DNA of 14,797 bases from Bacteroidota bacterium (GCA_013202335.1 JABMQR010000190.1:1-14797), one strand, 5' to 3'. Shown: positions 1-8,333, counted from the stretch's first letter. Made by a program: numbers and translations. The notes: a model not told the origin generated them from the letters alone.

Positions 1-153
1 ATAAACATTTCTTAACAATCAAGAATCACTACAGCACTCTTAAATACGACTACTATAGTTTTGAAATTCAATAATACTTATTTTCCAGACATTTATTTAT
101 CTATATCCACGCTTGTGAACACTACATATTTTAAACCAAACAGTATCGATCTG

Positions 154-1260
154 CTAGTGGTACAAATTATTTAAGGTTTCCTCGATAACTTTGAAATCCT
201 CTACATAGTCATCTCCCGAGTATGGATATTCTACTATAATCTTTTTCCTTCCTCCGTCCCCATTATCTGCACCGCAAAGCTCCTGAAGATCCCGGATTGT
301 CAAATCAATATCATCTCCCGGGCGAACTTTCAGAATGCAGTCAATCCCATGTAAAGCTGCCTTTACTTCCGTGCAGGAATTTGGATTGGAATCAGTAAGA
401 TTGCCCGGAATGGCAAAATCAATCATCTTAAGATTGTTAAGACTTTTAAGACGCGGCATGCTTTTTACCCAGTTACCGCAGGAGTGCAGAGCTATTCCGC
501 CGAATTCATCTGATAATTTATTTATATAGGGAAACGAAAATTGTTCGTTAAAATCAGGAGAGGAGAATACCATATCATCATCTGATACACCTATACCGGC
601 GAGAAACGGCATCCCTGCAAATCCATGACCGGGTGATGCCAGCAAATCCCTTCCAATATGGTCAATCTGCACATGAGAAAATTCGATTTTCAGTTTCGTT
701 ACATTATCCAGCAATTCATGGATAGTCTCCGGATCGGTATACATACCAATGAGAAATTCTGTAGTATCCATGATGAGCGTAGCAGTATCCTGCGGAGATT
801 GGGTATCGGTGAGTGAAATAGGAATCCTGCCATTCGTGCGTTCTTTCAGTATATCAATCGAATCAAGAACCATCTGCATGATCGATGATTTCCGATAATC
901 GGGGTATGCAAGTCCCTTCACCTCATCAATCGTTTCATACCGGTGAATGGTGTCGGGAGCTTTTCCCTCACCCCACAGATATTTTGCCCCGTAAGCATGG
1001 GCATACACCCCGCTGCCAATCCAGGGTTCCAGGTAGGGCAGATCATCACAATAATCAATTGAGAGCTGACGTTCCAGATAATCTACATTATTTCTGTAAA
1101 TCATTTCCAGCGAATCACACCCTGTATAGAGTGCATGAGTCATCCGGGGAATGATGAGAAATTTTGTGCTGCCCCCGGGATCAAAAAAATCCTTAAGCTT
1201 TACTTCCCGTTCCTCTTTTCGCCGGAGATAGAGATCGATCACTTTTTTGCTATCTGACAT
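154..1260 (-). CDS. Uroporphyrinogen decarboxylase-like (MtaA/CmuA-fold) family protein
   Basis: A 368-residue protein of the URO-D superfamily, the TIM-barrel group that also contains the cobalamin/coenzyme M methyltransferases MtaA and CmuA. The diagnostic stretch is ALHSCGN at about residues 257-263: a His-x-Cys pair (H259, C261) after a beta strand, as in the zinc-binding members, and C329 could be the third ligand by spacing. It is therefore more likely a methyltransferase-like or other catabolic URO-D relative than the haem enzyme HemE. The start is supported by an AGAGGA Shine-Dalgarno about 8 nt upstream of ATG. It is the last gene of the leftward sugar ABC transporter operon, 71 bp after the second permease with no terminator between them, so it is probably co-induced with uptake. 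No corrinoid protein is encoded nearby, which leaves the methyl-transfer idea untested. Family assignment is firm; substrate and reaction are unknown. Confidence 0.85.
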   Translation of the reverse strand: MSDSKKVIDLYLRRKEEREVKLKDFFDPGGSTKFLIIPRMTHALYTGCDSLEMIYRNNVDYLERQLSIDYCDDLPYLEPWIGSGVYAHAYGAKYLWGEGKAPDTIHRYETIDEVKGLAYPDYRKSSIMQMVLDSIDILKERTNGRIPISLTDTQSPQDTATLIMDTTEFLIGMYTDPETIHELLDNVTKLKIEFSHVQIDHIGRDLLASPGHGFAGMPFLAGIGVSDDDMVFSSPDFNEQFSFPYINKLSDEFGGIALHSCGNWVKSMPRLKSLNNLKMIDFAIPGNLTDSNPNSCTEVKAALHGIDCILKVRPGDDIDLTIRDLQELCGADNGDGGRKKIIVEYPYSGDDYVEDFKVIEETLNNLYH

Positions 1261-1331
1261 AACTAGTATCCTCTTTATATGTCCTGGATTATTGCAGTAT
1301 AGAGATAGATTTTTTGATACGATTTAGAAAT

Positions 1332-2171
1332 TTATCCCTTTATACCGCCGGCCAGCATTCCACGCATTATCTGGCGCTGGAATATGAAAAACACGATAAC
1401 CGGTATGGCAATATAGTAGAATATACCTGCCATAAGCTCCCCTAACAGGATATTTTGCTGAATATCAACATAGGCTCCATTCAGTTTTACCGCTAAAGTA
1501 GTTTTCAGGGAACTGAGAAAGAGTGCCGGCATAATATAGTTCTGCCAGGTAAACTGAAAGGCAAATATTGCAGTAATAACGGTTCCGGAATTTACGAGCG
1601 GCAGCATTATACCAAAAAATATTCTAAATCTTCCGGCTCCGTCAATTCGTGCTGATTCCTCAAAAGAGGCAGGTATTGTCGAGAAAAACTGCCGATAGAG
1701 GTAGATCATAAAGGGTGCTCCACCTAATCCGTACAGCAGCCAGAGAACATGTTTATCAGTTAAACCCATATTCTTTACTAAAAGATAGAAAGGAATAAGC
1801 GTAATCACGACCGGAATCATAATTGATGATAGAACAATAGTAAAAAATATTCCGTTTTCCCTGACATGAAATCTTGCTAAAGCATACCCGGCCATCCCGC
1901 TGGATAAAGTACAGGCGACCGTGTACATCAACGCAACCAGAAGTGAATTATAGATGTATCTGAGATAGTTAATTCTGGTAAAAGCATTAATATAGTTCTG
2001 GAAATGAAGTTTATCCGGAAACAACTTAGGTGACTGTTTGAAAATTTCTCCCTCAGTTTTTAAGGACACACTCAGCATGCTTAAAATAGGGAGAAAAAAC
2101 ATCACCAGAATAAAAATTACCACGAGATATTTAACTGCTTGAATTAACATTCTATTGGTTTTATAGCTCAT
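1332..2171 (-). CDS. Carbohydrate ABC transporter permease, MalG/CUT1 type
   Basis: A 279-residue inner-membrane permease with about six transmembrane segments (roughly residues 13-35, 75-97, 108-133, 143-160, 195-215 and 248-265). The EAA loop that docks the ATPase is seen at about residues 171-191: EESARIDGAG followed by IMLPL. Length and the short N-terminus before the first TM segment fit the MalG side of a CUT1 (oligosaccharide/polyol) importer. Its ATG directly follows the TAA of the upstream permease with no spacer, so the two are translationally coupled and presumably form a heterodimer. No ATP-binding subunit is present in the operon, so an ATPase encoded elsewhere (MsmK/UgpC style) would have to energise it. 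Substrate not deducible. Confidence 0.93.
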   Translation of the reverse strand: MSYKTNRMLIQAVKYLVVIFILVMFFLPILSMLSVSLKTEGEIFKQSPKLFPDKLHFQNYINAFTRINYLRYIYNSLLVALMYTVACTLSSGMAGYALARFHVRENGIFFTIVLSSIMIPVVITLIPFYLLVKNMGLTDKHVLWLLYGLGGAPFMIYLYRQFFSTIPASFEESARIDGAGRFRIFFGIMLPLVNSGTVITAIFAFQFTWQNYIMPALFLSSLKTTLAVKLNGAYVDIQQNILLGELMAGIFYYIAIPVIVFFIFQRQIMRGMLAGGIKG

Positions 2172-3101
2172 TTAATTCTCCATCTCTGAATAGGTTGCCT
2201 TTTTTACCAGGTAGGTGTATATCAGGCTGAAGATCAGAACTATAATGAATGTGATCCATAGCACCGCAAAACCGTAGGCAAGCCTGCCTCTATTGAAAAT
2301 GAGGTCATATCCTTTTGAAAGAATAAAGAAGGTCTCTTTGGGAGGAGTTTGCATTGTGACTTGTGCACCCCTGATAGGTGTTGGGTTGAGAATATACGGC
2401 AGGATAAAGACCTGCATTCCATAAATAAAGCTGACCACCAGCTGGAAAGCAATGAAAGGGCTGAGAAAAGGGAGTGTTACAACCTGGAAACGTTTCAGGT
2501 AACTTGCTCCATCAACTGAGGCGGCATCATATAAATCTCCTGGAATTGTTGCGAGACCACCTATAAATATAAGCATACTCCAGCCAACACGCCAAAATCC
2601 TGCGGTAAGAATAGTAAACATTCCATACTCACCCATCCAGCTGATTCCATCTTTAATCAAACCCAAATTCAAGAGCAGAAGATTTAATGTACCCACATTT
2701 TTATCAAAAAATATCCGCATTATCCAACCTGTTGCTACGATCGGGATAACATACGGCAGGTAAAACATAACCCGGAAAAACCCCTGACCTTTCATTTTTT
2801 GATCAACCAGCAGTGCCAGCAGCAGTCCTAAAGAGACCTGTATTGCGGTATTTAAAAATGCATATAAAAGTGTGGTATAGATTGCATAGTATACTGCCGG
2901 ATCCTTCAATGCCAAAACATAGTTATTAAATCCAACGTATTTTACCTTAACCGAAAATGCCATTTGGTTGGTCAGGCTTACTTTAAAACCCCATAAAATT
3001 GGTATCAGCTGGAATACTGCAAAACCAATAATCCAGAGCATCATAAAGATATAAAATGATTTACGTTTTTCGCGTTTAATCAAATTCCCGGATTTACCCA
3101 T
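2172..3101 (-). CDS. Carbohydrate ABC transporter permease, MalF/CUT1 type
   Basis: The partner permease of the CUT1 sugar importer, 309 residues from the preferred start. Six transmembrane segments are visible, beginning with a hydrophobic stretch about 15 residues in, and the EAA loop YDAASVDGASYLKRF...LP lies around residues 191-211, close to the family consensus. An in-frame GTG at 3110 would add three residues, but the AGAGGTGG Shine-Dalgarno is correctly spaced only for the ATG at 3101, so I chose that. It lies 123 bp downstream of the binding-protein gene, a gap that contains a strong intercistronic hairpin, and abuts the next permease with zero spacing. It lacks the long periplasmic P2 loop of enterobacterial MalF, as is usual for CUT1 permeases of this size. 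Confidence 0.92.
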   Translation of the reverse strand: MGKSGNLIKREKRKSFYIFMMLWIIGFAVFQLIPILWGFKVSLTNQMAFSVKVKYVGFNNYVLALKDPAVYYAIYTTLLYAFLNTAIQVSLGLLLALLVDQKMKGQGFFRVMFYLPYVIPIVATGWIMRIFFDKNVGTLNLLLLNLGLIKDGISWMGEYGMFTILTAGFWRVGWSMLIFIGGLATIPGDLYDAASVDGASYLKRFQVVTLPFLSPFIAFQLVVSFIYGMQVFILPYILNPTPIRGAQVTMQTPPKETFFILSKGYDLIFNRGRLAYGFAVLWITFIIVLIFSLIYTYLVKKATYSEMEN

Positions 3102-3136
3102 TCTCTCCACCTCTGGCTTTTCTTTTTATCATTATA

Positions 3137-3163
3137 CAGTACCCTGCAAAGTACAGGGTACTG
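3137..3163 (-). promoter_or_regulatory. Intercistronic hairpin between binding protein and permease genes
   Basis: A perfect 10-bp inverted repeat, CAGTACCCTG and CAGGGTACTG, with a 7-nt loop, lies about 60 bp after the stop codon of the solute-binding protein gene. In the transcript it is not followed by a run of U (the next bases are mixed A/T/G), so it is not a typical intrinsic terminator. Hairpins in this position in sugar transport operons commonly protect the binding-protein mRNA from 3' exonucleases or cause partial termination, giving more binding protein than permease. The structure is seen; the role is inferred. Confidence 0.65.
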
Positions 3164-3224
3164 AATTATAACATAGTCTTTTTAGTCCCCGTAAGGGGTA
3201 AATGAGTTATTTAGGCGGTTTTGA

Positions 3225-4502
3225 CTATTCGCCGATTTCCTCTTTTCCGAGAGCGAGGGATTCGTTCATACCTGCGAAAAACATATCAATCGCTCCATCG
3301 ATAGATACTTCATCATTCAAATATGCTCTTTCAGCTTCACTCCAATAGCTGGAATAAACGCTGTTTCTTGCATACCATGATGTTTGAGGAGGTTTCATAT
3401 ATTTAACCTCTTCCAGTGCTATATCTTTTCTGGATTTGTCAAACTCAGTAACATAGGGAAGCAGCGGTTGTAATGATTTAAGAGGAGGTATTCCCCATCC
3501 GGTTTCAGCTCTTTCCACACCAGGTTCATCGGCCATATACCATTCGAATACAGCAAATGCCTGATCCGGATGTTTTGTCTGAGAACTGATGATAAATCCC
3601 GTTGCTCCAAGACTGTTTGTAACCCGCATTCCACCTTTTTTCATAACAGGAGCCGGAGCCCAGCCATACATATCTTGATATCCCTCTACACCTGCACAGG
3701 AAGCACCATACCAGTAACCCAGCTGTACCATACCAATGCTTCCAGCCTGGAATGCACTTCCGGCCCAACCACTTAATGGATTTTCAGGGTTGCTGGATAT
3801 TCCTTCTTTCCGTAATCTCAGAAAGTATTTCCAGATATCTCTTACTGCAGGGTCATTATTCATTTGGGTCTGATCTGCATTATGCAGTGTTTTTCCAATC
3901 ATATAAGCCATATCACTGGCGATAAAAAGAAACCATGCACCATGAACTTCTGTACCCAATATTTTATCGTCAACTTTACCCAGTTTTGCTGACAGATCAT
4001 AAAACTCATCATAAGTCATGGGTTCTGTTGCACTGGGATAAGCTAATCCAGCTCTATCAAAAATTTCTTTGTTGTAGGTAATTGCTGTTACGTTATTGTA
4101 GTCTTTTGGCAGTCCATACCAGCTGCCTTCGAAATTGTAGGCACCTGATCCTTCTACATCGATATCGCCATTAAGCTTATCGCTGGCTTCAAAGTAGTCG
4201 GTCAAATCCAAAAGCATCCCGCGTTTTGCAAAATAGGGAATCTCTGCTCCACTTCCCAGATTGATTATATCCGGTGATGAACCAGCAATGTAATCAGCTA
4301 TCCACTTAGTCTGATCCTGATCTTCACGAACGAGCTGGATATCCGGGTTAGCGGAATTCCAGGCTTCAATCCATTCATCGGTAAAATCACTGGCAGGTGA
4401 CATAACGCGTAATGAAACCGGACCAGCCTCTTCCTGATCTCCTCCAGCCCAGACTGTCATGGTCAAAGCTATTAGTAAGCATAAAACTAACAATTTTTTC
4501 AT
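3225..4502 (-). CDS. Extracellular sugar-binding protein (family 1) of ABC transporter
   Basis: A 425-residue family-1 (MalE/CUT1) solute-binding protein. The N-terminus is a signal peptide (MKK, hydrophobic core, VWA) with likely cleavage after A19, leaving a mature start of GGDQEEAG. The only early Cys (C8) sits inside the hydrophobic core, so there is no normal lipobox and the protein may be periplasmic rather than a lipoprotein. The body shows family features: PDIINLGSGAEIPYFAKRG, KDYNNVTAITYNKEIFDRAG, and a C-terminal block around HPDQAFAVFEWY. An AGGAGG Shine-Dalgarno precedes the ATG by 6-7 nt. It is first in the leftward operon and has its own sigma70-like promoter in the divergent region. 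Ligand unknown; the family mainly binds oligosaccharides, polyols and glycerophosphodiesters. Confidence 0.93.
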   Translation of the reverse strand: MKKLLVLCLLIALTMTVWAGGDQEEAGPVSLRVMSPASDFTDEWIEAWNSANPDIQLVREDQDQTKWIADYIAGSSPDIINLGSGAEIPYFAKRGMLLDLTDYFEASDKLNGDIDVEGSGAYNFEGSWYGLPKDYNNVTAITYNKEIFDRAGLAYPSATEPMTYDEFYDLSAKLGKVDDKILGTEVHGAWFLFIASDMAYMIGKTLHNADQTQMNNDPAVRDIWKYFLRLRKEGISSNPENPLSGWAGSAFQAGSIGMVQLGYWYGASCAGVEGYQDMYGWAPAPVMKKGGMRVTNSLGATGFIISSQTKHPDQAFAVFEWYMADEPGVERAETGWGIPPLKSLQPLLPYVTEFDKSRKDIALEEVKYMKPPQTSWYARNSVYSSYWSEAERAYLNDEVSIDGAIDMFFAGMNESLALGKEEIGE

Positions 4503-4540
4503 ATAATCCTCCTAAGATTAAATGTATAACACTATGATCA

Positions 4541-4569
4541 AAATTAGCATTGTATAACCCGGTTGTCAA
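4541..4569 (-). promoter_or_regulatory. Candidate sigma70 promoter for the ABC/URO-D operon
   Basis: On the minus strand a perfect TTGACA (-35, complement of 4564-4569) is followed after 17 bp by TAATTT (-10, complement of 4541-4546), about 40 bp upstream of the binding-protein start codon. A second TTGACA-containing copy (plus-strand TTGTCAAT at 4578-4585) lies 15 bp further upstream with no matching -10 box. This second copy could be an operator half or an activator site rather than a promoter element. Confidence 0.55.
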
Positions 4570-4590
4570 TATTTATTTTGTCAATTCGAT

Positions 4591-4716
4591 CATTTTTTGA
4601 TTGTTTCTGCCACTAATAATCATTTATCAACACATCTACTCCTTTACAGGCAGTATTACGCCATTATTTAATTCATATTATTTTATTTTAAGCATTTTTT
4701 GCTCATTTCCGCCATT
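4591..4716. repeat. Imperfect direct repeat in the divergent promoter region
   Basis: The 303-bp space between the divergent genes (4503-4805) is AT-rich and carries two related 24-bp copies, at 4591-4614 and 4693-4716. Each starts with CATTTTTTG and later shares TTTC then GCCA; by hand count 19 of 24 positions match. They lie between the two opposed promoters, a sensible place for binding sites of a shared regulator. No regulator gene lies beside them in this window. Confidence 0.4.
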
Positions 4717-4722
4717 TTATGC

Positions 4723-4750
4723 TTGACATGTAGCTTTTTTTAGATAATAT
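4723..4750 (+). promoter_or_regulatory. Near-consensus sigma70 promoter for the aminotransferase gene
   Basis: TTGACA at 4723-4728 and TAATAT at 4745-4750, separated by 16 bp, lie about 55 bp upstream of the aminotransferase start codon. A perfect -35 box and good -10 box with suitable spacing make this the best promoter of its kind in the window. It points away from the ABC transporter operon. Confidence 0.7.
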
Positions 4751-4805
4751 TGGTAGAAGTATGGGTCAAATGATCTTTTAGCCCAATAAGAAAAGGGGTG
4801 ATCGG

Positions 4806-6353
4806 ATGAATAATCTCACAAATAGTTTTGTCAATATTTCATTATCATTAGCTGATATACTGGGAGAAAAGTATATCACAAGTGTATGTCAGGCAAAATC
4901 TTTTCTGGAAGGCAAATCAGTTGATACATACCTTGCTGCTGCACATGAGAAAGTAGATTTTTTTCCAGGTGAACATCAGGAAAGGCTGATCGGGCTGATC
5001 CCGTCAATAGGTAAAAAAGTAATTGACCGACCATTTGAAGAGGACCAACAGGGATCTTCCACAGCCTCTTTCAATGCGGTATTTTCAGCAAGTCAGTCTC
5101 CATTGTCAGGTACCGGCTATTACAAAGTCACAGAGGACGGTACGCTCAGAGCAATCACAAAAAGCGAGCACTATCATGCTCCACTGGGACATGATTTTCC
5201 CGGATACAGACTGATTGAAAATGCTAAAACGCTTGGGATCTCCAATGTTACACATAATAATACCCGTGGTTTTATCACACGTCTTTTAGAAGAGGATTTA
5301 ATCCAGATAGCGAATGGAACTTATGAAACAGAAAATGAATCTGCTCTTACTGCAGATTCATTAAGTAAGATAATAAATCTGCAGACCGGAAGTCTGGCTG
5401 TGGAAGCGGGCTTAAAGATGATGCTTGCGCGTTTCTACACCTCCGACCCTGGTATGAGCACTGAACCCGAATACAAGGGTAAGGTTCCGGTTTTTATTGT
5501 GATGGAGGATTTAAACGGCGGCAGACAGGCTAATTATCACGGCACCACGATTCTTACGCAAACAATGCGTGAACTCTGGCCGGATCTCTATAATAAGTTT
5601 GTAAAGGCTGATGCGTATGTGATAAAATCCACCCCGATAAATGATATTGATACTTTTAAAAAAATAGTTGAAGAGAATGATTCGGGTAAGTATAAGGTCG
5701 CTGGATTTTTTCATGAGATCGTACTTATGAATTACGGCGGTATAAAACTGGATAAAGAATATCTTCAGCAGGCACACAGCATTTGTAAGGAGCGGGACAT
5801 TCCCACACTCGTTGATGAGATTCAATCCTGCCTGTGGGCACCTGATTTTTTCCTCTATAAAGAGTATGGTTTGAAACCTGATTTTGTCTCTGTGGGAAAA
5901 GGATTCCCCGGAGGGCAATATGCTGCATCCAAAATACTCTTAACAGAAAAAATGGATAACCTGAATCAGTTCGGAGCTCTGGTAACGAATGGTCAGGAGG
6001 AGCTTGCTTCGCTTGCATACCTTATAACAATTCTTTTTGCTCATGCCAATAAGGAAGTAACCCGGGAATTAGGGGACTATTTTGAGCTGTCCCTCAATAG
6101 AATGGCTGATAAATATCCCCTTATTATCAAAGAGATTGAGGGAATGCGTCACCTTTCCTCAATTGTGTTTGAATCAGCTGAAATTGCCGCTGAGTTTGCT
6201 GAAAAGGTACGTAACCGTGGATATGATATCAGCGCTCAAACATACAAGGCCAACTGTCCGCCTGCTGCATTAACGAAAATTCCATTAATTGCTGACAGCA
6301 GTTTGATTGATGCATTTATTGCCTGCATGGAAGACGTACTAAAAACCTATTAG
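4806..6353 (+). CDS. Class III PLP-dependent aminotransferase-like protein, divergent
   Basis: A 515-residue fold-type I PLP enzyme of the class III (ornithine/4-aminobutyrate aminotransferase) group. Landmarks in order: TGSLAVEAGLKM at about 194-205, equivalent to the SGxEAxExAxK segment; NYHGTT at 243-248, equivalent to the GxYHG motif; LVDEIQS at 335-341 with D337 as the Asp facing the PLP ring nitrogen; and SVGKGFPGG at 362-370 with K365 as the Schiff-base lysine. The catalytic set looks intact. It is longer than the usual 420-460 residues, and the first 130 or so residues do not resemble the standard N-terminal segment. The start is fixed by an AAGGGGTG Shine-Dalgarno 5 nt before ATG. 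It is divergent from the sugar ABC/URO-D operon, suggesting a shared pathway, perhaps an amino sugar or amino-polyol. Substrate unknown. Confidence 0.85.
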   Translation: MNNLTNSFVNISLSLADILGEKYITSVCQAKSFLEGKSVDTYLAAAHEKVDFFPGEHQERLIGLIPSIGKKVIDRPFEEDQQGSSTASFNAVFSASQSPLSGTGYYKVTEDGTLRAITKSEHYHAPLGHDFPGYRLIENAKTLGISNVTHNNTRGFITRLLEEDLIQIANGTYETENESALTADSLSKIINLQTGSLAVEAGLKMMLARFYTSDPGMSTEPEYKGKVPVFIVMEDLNGGRQANYHGTTILTQTMRELWPDLYNKFVKADAYVIKSTPINDIDTFKKIVEENDSGKYKVAGFFHEIVLMNYGGIKLDKEYLQQAHSICKERDIPTLVDEIQSCLWAPDFFLYKEYGLKPDFVSVGKGFPGGQYAASKILLTEKMDNLNQFGALVTNGQEELASLAYLITILFAHANKEVTRELGDYFELSLNRMADKYPLIIKEIEGMRHLSSIVFESAEIAAEFAEKVRNRGYDISAQTYKANCPPAALTKIPLIADSSLIDAFIACMEDVLKTY

Positions 6354-6409
6354 TAAAAGAAGAATAAGAGCTGGTTCAAGAGATTGACCTCTGTCTCAAG
6401 GTCTATAGG

Positions 6410-8260
6410 TCAGTCCATTTTTGAAGCAAATGCGTACCCATTCTTTTCCCCTTTTTTTATGGAATACATAGCCTTATCTGCTTTTTTTAGGAGTGTCTCA
6501 TCATCATCGCCATCTCCAGGGAAAAGTGCAATCCCAATACAAACTCCTATCTGCAGCTGTATGTTAGCATAGGATACAGGTTGTCCGATTGTTTGAATAA
6601 TTTTCTTAGATAATCGAGAAACATCCTCTTCATCATGTATCTCCTCCAGAATCATTAGGAACTCATCTCCGCCTATTCTAGCCACTGTATCAGATTCTCT
6701 CGAACAAGCCAGCAGCCTCTTGCCAACCTCTTGAAGAAGGGCATCACCTGCATTATGTCCGTAGGTATCGTTTACCGCTTTAAAGCCGTCGAGATCAATA
6801 AATAGTATAGCAATTATTGCTTTCGTACGCCGGGCTTTACTAAGGGACATTGAGATACGGTCTCTCGCAAGTCTAAGGCTGGGGAGACTGGTTAATGCAT
6901 CATGATTGGCCATAAAGTGGATTTTCTCTTCAGCCTCTTTCTGAGCAGTTATATCCCAGTTAACACCGGTAACCCGCAGAGGGGTTTGATCAGCACTTCG
7001 TTCAACACTAGCCGCTGCCTTAATGTACCGGATAATGGTATCATTAATAATAATCCTATACTCCACAGAATAGACAGACTTTCCCTTTATCGCATCGAAA
7101 AGGAGCTTCTCAATTACAGAAATATCATCAGGATGTACGGCATTACGCCATACTTCATGTACAAGCTGAACATCCATTGGCAAATTGAAAATTTCATACA
7201 TTCGTTCATCCCATATTAGGACATCATCTTTCAAATCCCAGGTCCAAACCCCAATGCCTCCTGATTTTGTTGCAAGGGCAAGCCGTGTTGATAACTGCTT
7301 GAGTGATTTCTGATCCTGTTTTCGCTCTTTATTCTCATTTTCAAGGGCTGTACTGGACTCCTGAGCTCTCAAAGCTAAAGAGGATGCTTTCTGGTAGAGG
7401 AAAATCAATATAATGACTAAAAAGGAAAAAAGCACTCCGAATATAGCGGCTATCTCAGGTGCTCTAGATTGGCTGTGTTTGTAAAAGGTCTCAGTAGGTT
7501 GTATTTCAACAGAGAATGGATGCCCCATAATCTGGGAGGTTCTTTTAACTTGTAAATAGGATTGAGCATCTGTATCCATCCCTTCCTGCTTATGGACTAT
7601 TGAATCACCAAAATAGACGGCAAACCGGTACTCTTCCTGTTCAATACTACTTTCAACCAGACTCAGAATATAGCTTAACCAATCCTCTATTTTTATAACC
7701 GACAAAAGAAAACCGTCAAATTCCTCATTAACATAAATGGGAAAATAGATTAGAAAACCTTTTCCACCCTGCACCAGATCTATCGGAGGAGTCATCGAGG
7801 GCTCCTTCAACTCCTTGGCCTGCTCAAGCGTTTTCCGACGTTCATCTTCGAACGCAAGATTAAGTCCAACAGCCTGCTCATTCCCGCTAAGGGGGATCAC
7901 CCACCTTACATTGAAGAATTCATCAACCCATTCCAATGCCTGAAATCCTGGAAATTCTTTTATATAAATGCGGGCATGGTTTATAAACTCATCCTCAGGT
8001 ATCCCTCCCCGCATTTCCCACTCTCTGACTATATGTTCAAGTGCGGGTATACGCGCCCGAATATCACTCTGAATAGAGGTAATGATTTTTTCACTTTCAA
8101 ATAAAACCTTACTGTAAAGATTATCACGTTCCCGATTCTCCAGCATCCACCAGAGTACAGCAACAGTTATGCACAACAGCACCCCAACCACTACCGGTAT
8201 CCACCAATCATTGAATCTTGGGTTTTTCTCTTGTTTACGTTTTTGTTTGAATACGTTCAT
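6410..8260 (-). CDS. Membrane diguanylate cyclase with CHASE-like sensor, PAS and GGDEF
   Basis: A 616-residue inner-membrane signalling protein predicted to make cyclic di-GMP from two GTP. Order: TM segment at about 20-41; periplasmic sensor at about 45-270 with CHASE-like features (GFQALEWVDEFFNVRWVIP and a later GFLIYFPIYV); second TM at about 272-293; a charged helix likely to be coiled coil at about 295-330; a PAS domain at about 335-445 (GVWTWDL, WRNAVHPDD, ending VNWDITAQKEAE); and GGDEF to the C-terminus. The active-site motif is a canonical GGDEF at 530-534, and RESD at 521-524 lies exactly five residues before it, matching the RxxD product-inhibition I-site. There is no EAL domain, so it should be a cyclase only. 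A GGAGGA Shine-Dalgarno lies about 5 nt before ATG. The ligand is unknown. It lies downstream of the symporter gene, across a MITE-like element. Confidence 0.93.
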   Translation of the reverse strand: MNVFKQKRKQEKNPRFNDWWIPVVVGVLLCITVAVLWWMLENRERDNLYSKVLFESEKIITSIQSDIRARIPALEHIVREWEMRGGIPEDEFINHARIYIKEFPGFQALEWVDEFFNVRWVIPLSGNEQAVGLNLAFEDERRKTLEQAKELKEPSMTPPIDLVQGGKGFLIYFPIYVNEEFDGFLLSVIKIEDWLSYILSLVESSIEQEEYRFAVYFGDSIVHKQEGMDTDAQSYLQVKRTSQIMGHPFSVEIQPTETFYKHSQSRAPEIAAIFGVLFSFLVIILIFLYQKASSLALRAQESSTALENENKERKQDQKSLKQLSTRLALATKSGGIGVWTWDLKDDVLIWDERMYEIFNLPMDVQLVHEVWRNAVHPDDISVIEKLLFDAIKGKSVYSVEYRIIINDTIIRYIKAAASVERSADQTPLRVTGVNWDITAQKEAEEKIHFMANHDALTSLPSLRLARDRISMSLSKARRTKAIIAILFIDLDGFKAVNDTYGHNAGDALLQEVGKRLLACSRESDTVARIGGDEFLMILEEIHDEEDVSRLSKKIIQTIGQPVSYANIQLQIGVCIGIALFPGDGDDDETLLKKADKAMYSIKKGEKNGYAFASKMD

Positions 8261-8296
8261 AAGTCCTCCGACCGTACAGCAATACTACTTCTGTTA

Positions 8297-8324
8297 AGTA
8301 TACTAACAAAATTGCAAACTGAAA
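8297..8324 (-). promoter_or_regulatory. Weak candidate promoter for the diguanylate cyclase gene
   Basis: Minus-strand TTTCAG (complement of 8319-8324), a 16-bp spacer, then TATACT (complement of 8297-8302), about 40 bp before the start codon. The -10 box is good and the -35 box is poor. It lies between the inverted-repeat element and the gene, so it would allow expression independent of the upstream symporter. Confidence 0.3.
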
Positions 8325-8333
8325 GGATTTTTT

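Noticed and set aside
1..153. Left-edge sequence checked for a terminator, tRNA or gene end.
   Set aside because: It is AT-rich with no convincing hairpin, open frame or RNA gene; nothing supportable.
1310..1325. TGATACGA near the URO-D gene, resembling the start of the MITE inverted repeat.
   Set aside because: Only eight bases match, with no extension to the rest of the 20-bp arm and no partner arm nearby.
3187..3198. CCCC-GTAA-GGGG mini-hairpin after the binding-protein gene.
   Set aside because: A 4-bp stem is too short to claim a function beside the much stronger hairpin at 3137-3163.
5511..6018. Two overlapping open frames on the minus strand under the aminotransferase.
   Set aside because: They are antisense to a gene with intact catalytic motifs, have no ribosome site and give low-complexity, non-protein-like translations.
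6354..6412. Possible bidirectional terminator between the convergent aminotransferase and diguanylate cyclase genes (TGACCT at 6385 and AGGTCA at 6407).
   Set aside because: The stem is only 6 bp with a 16-nt loop, is not GC-rich, has no proper T-run, and its right arm overlaps the end of the cyclase gene.
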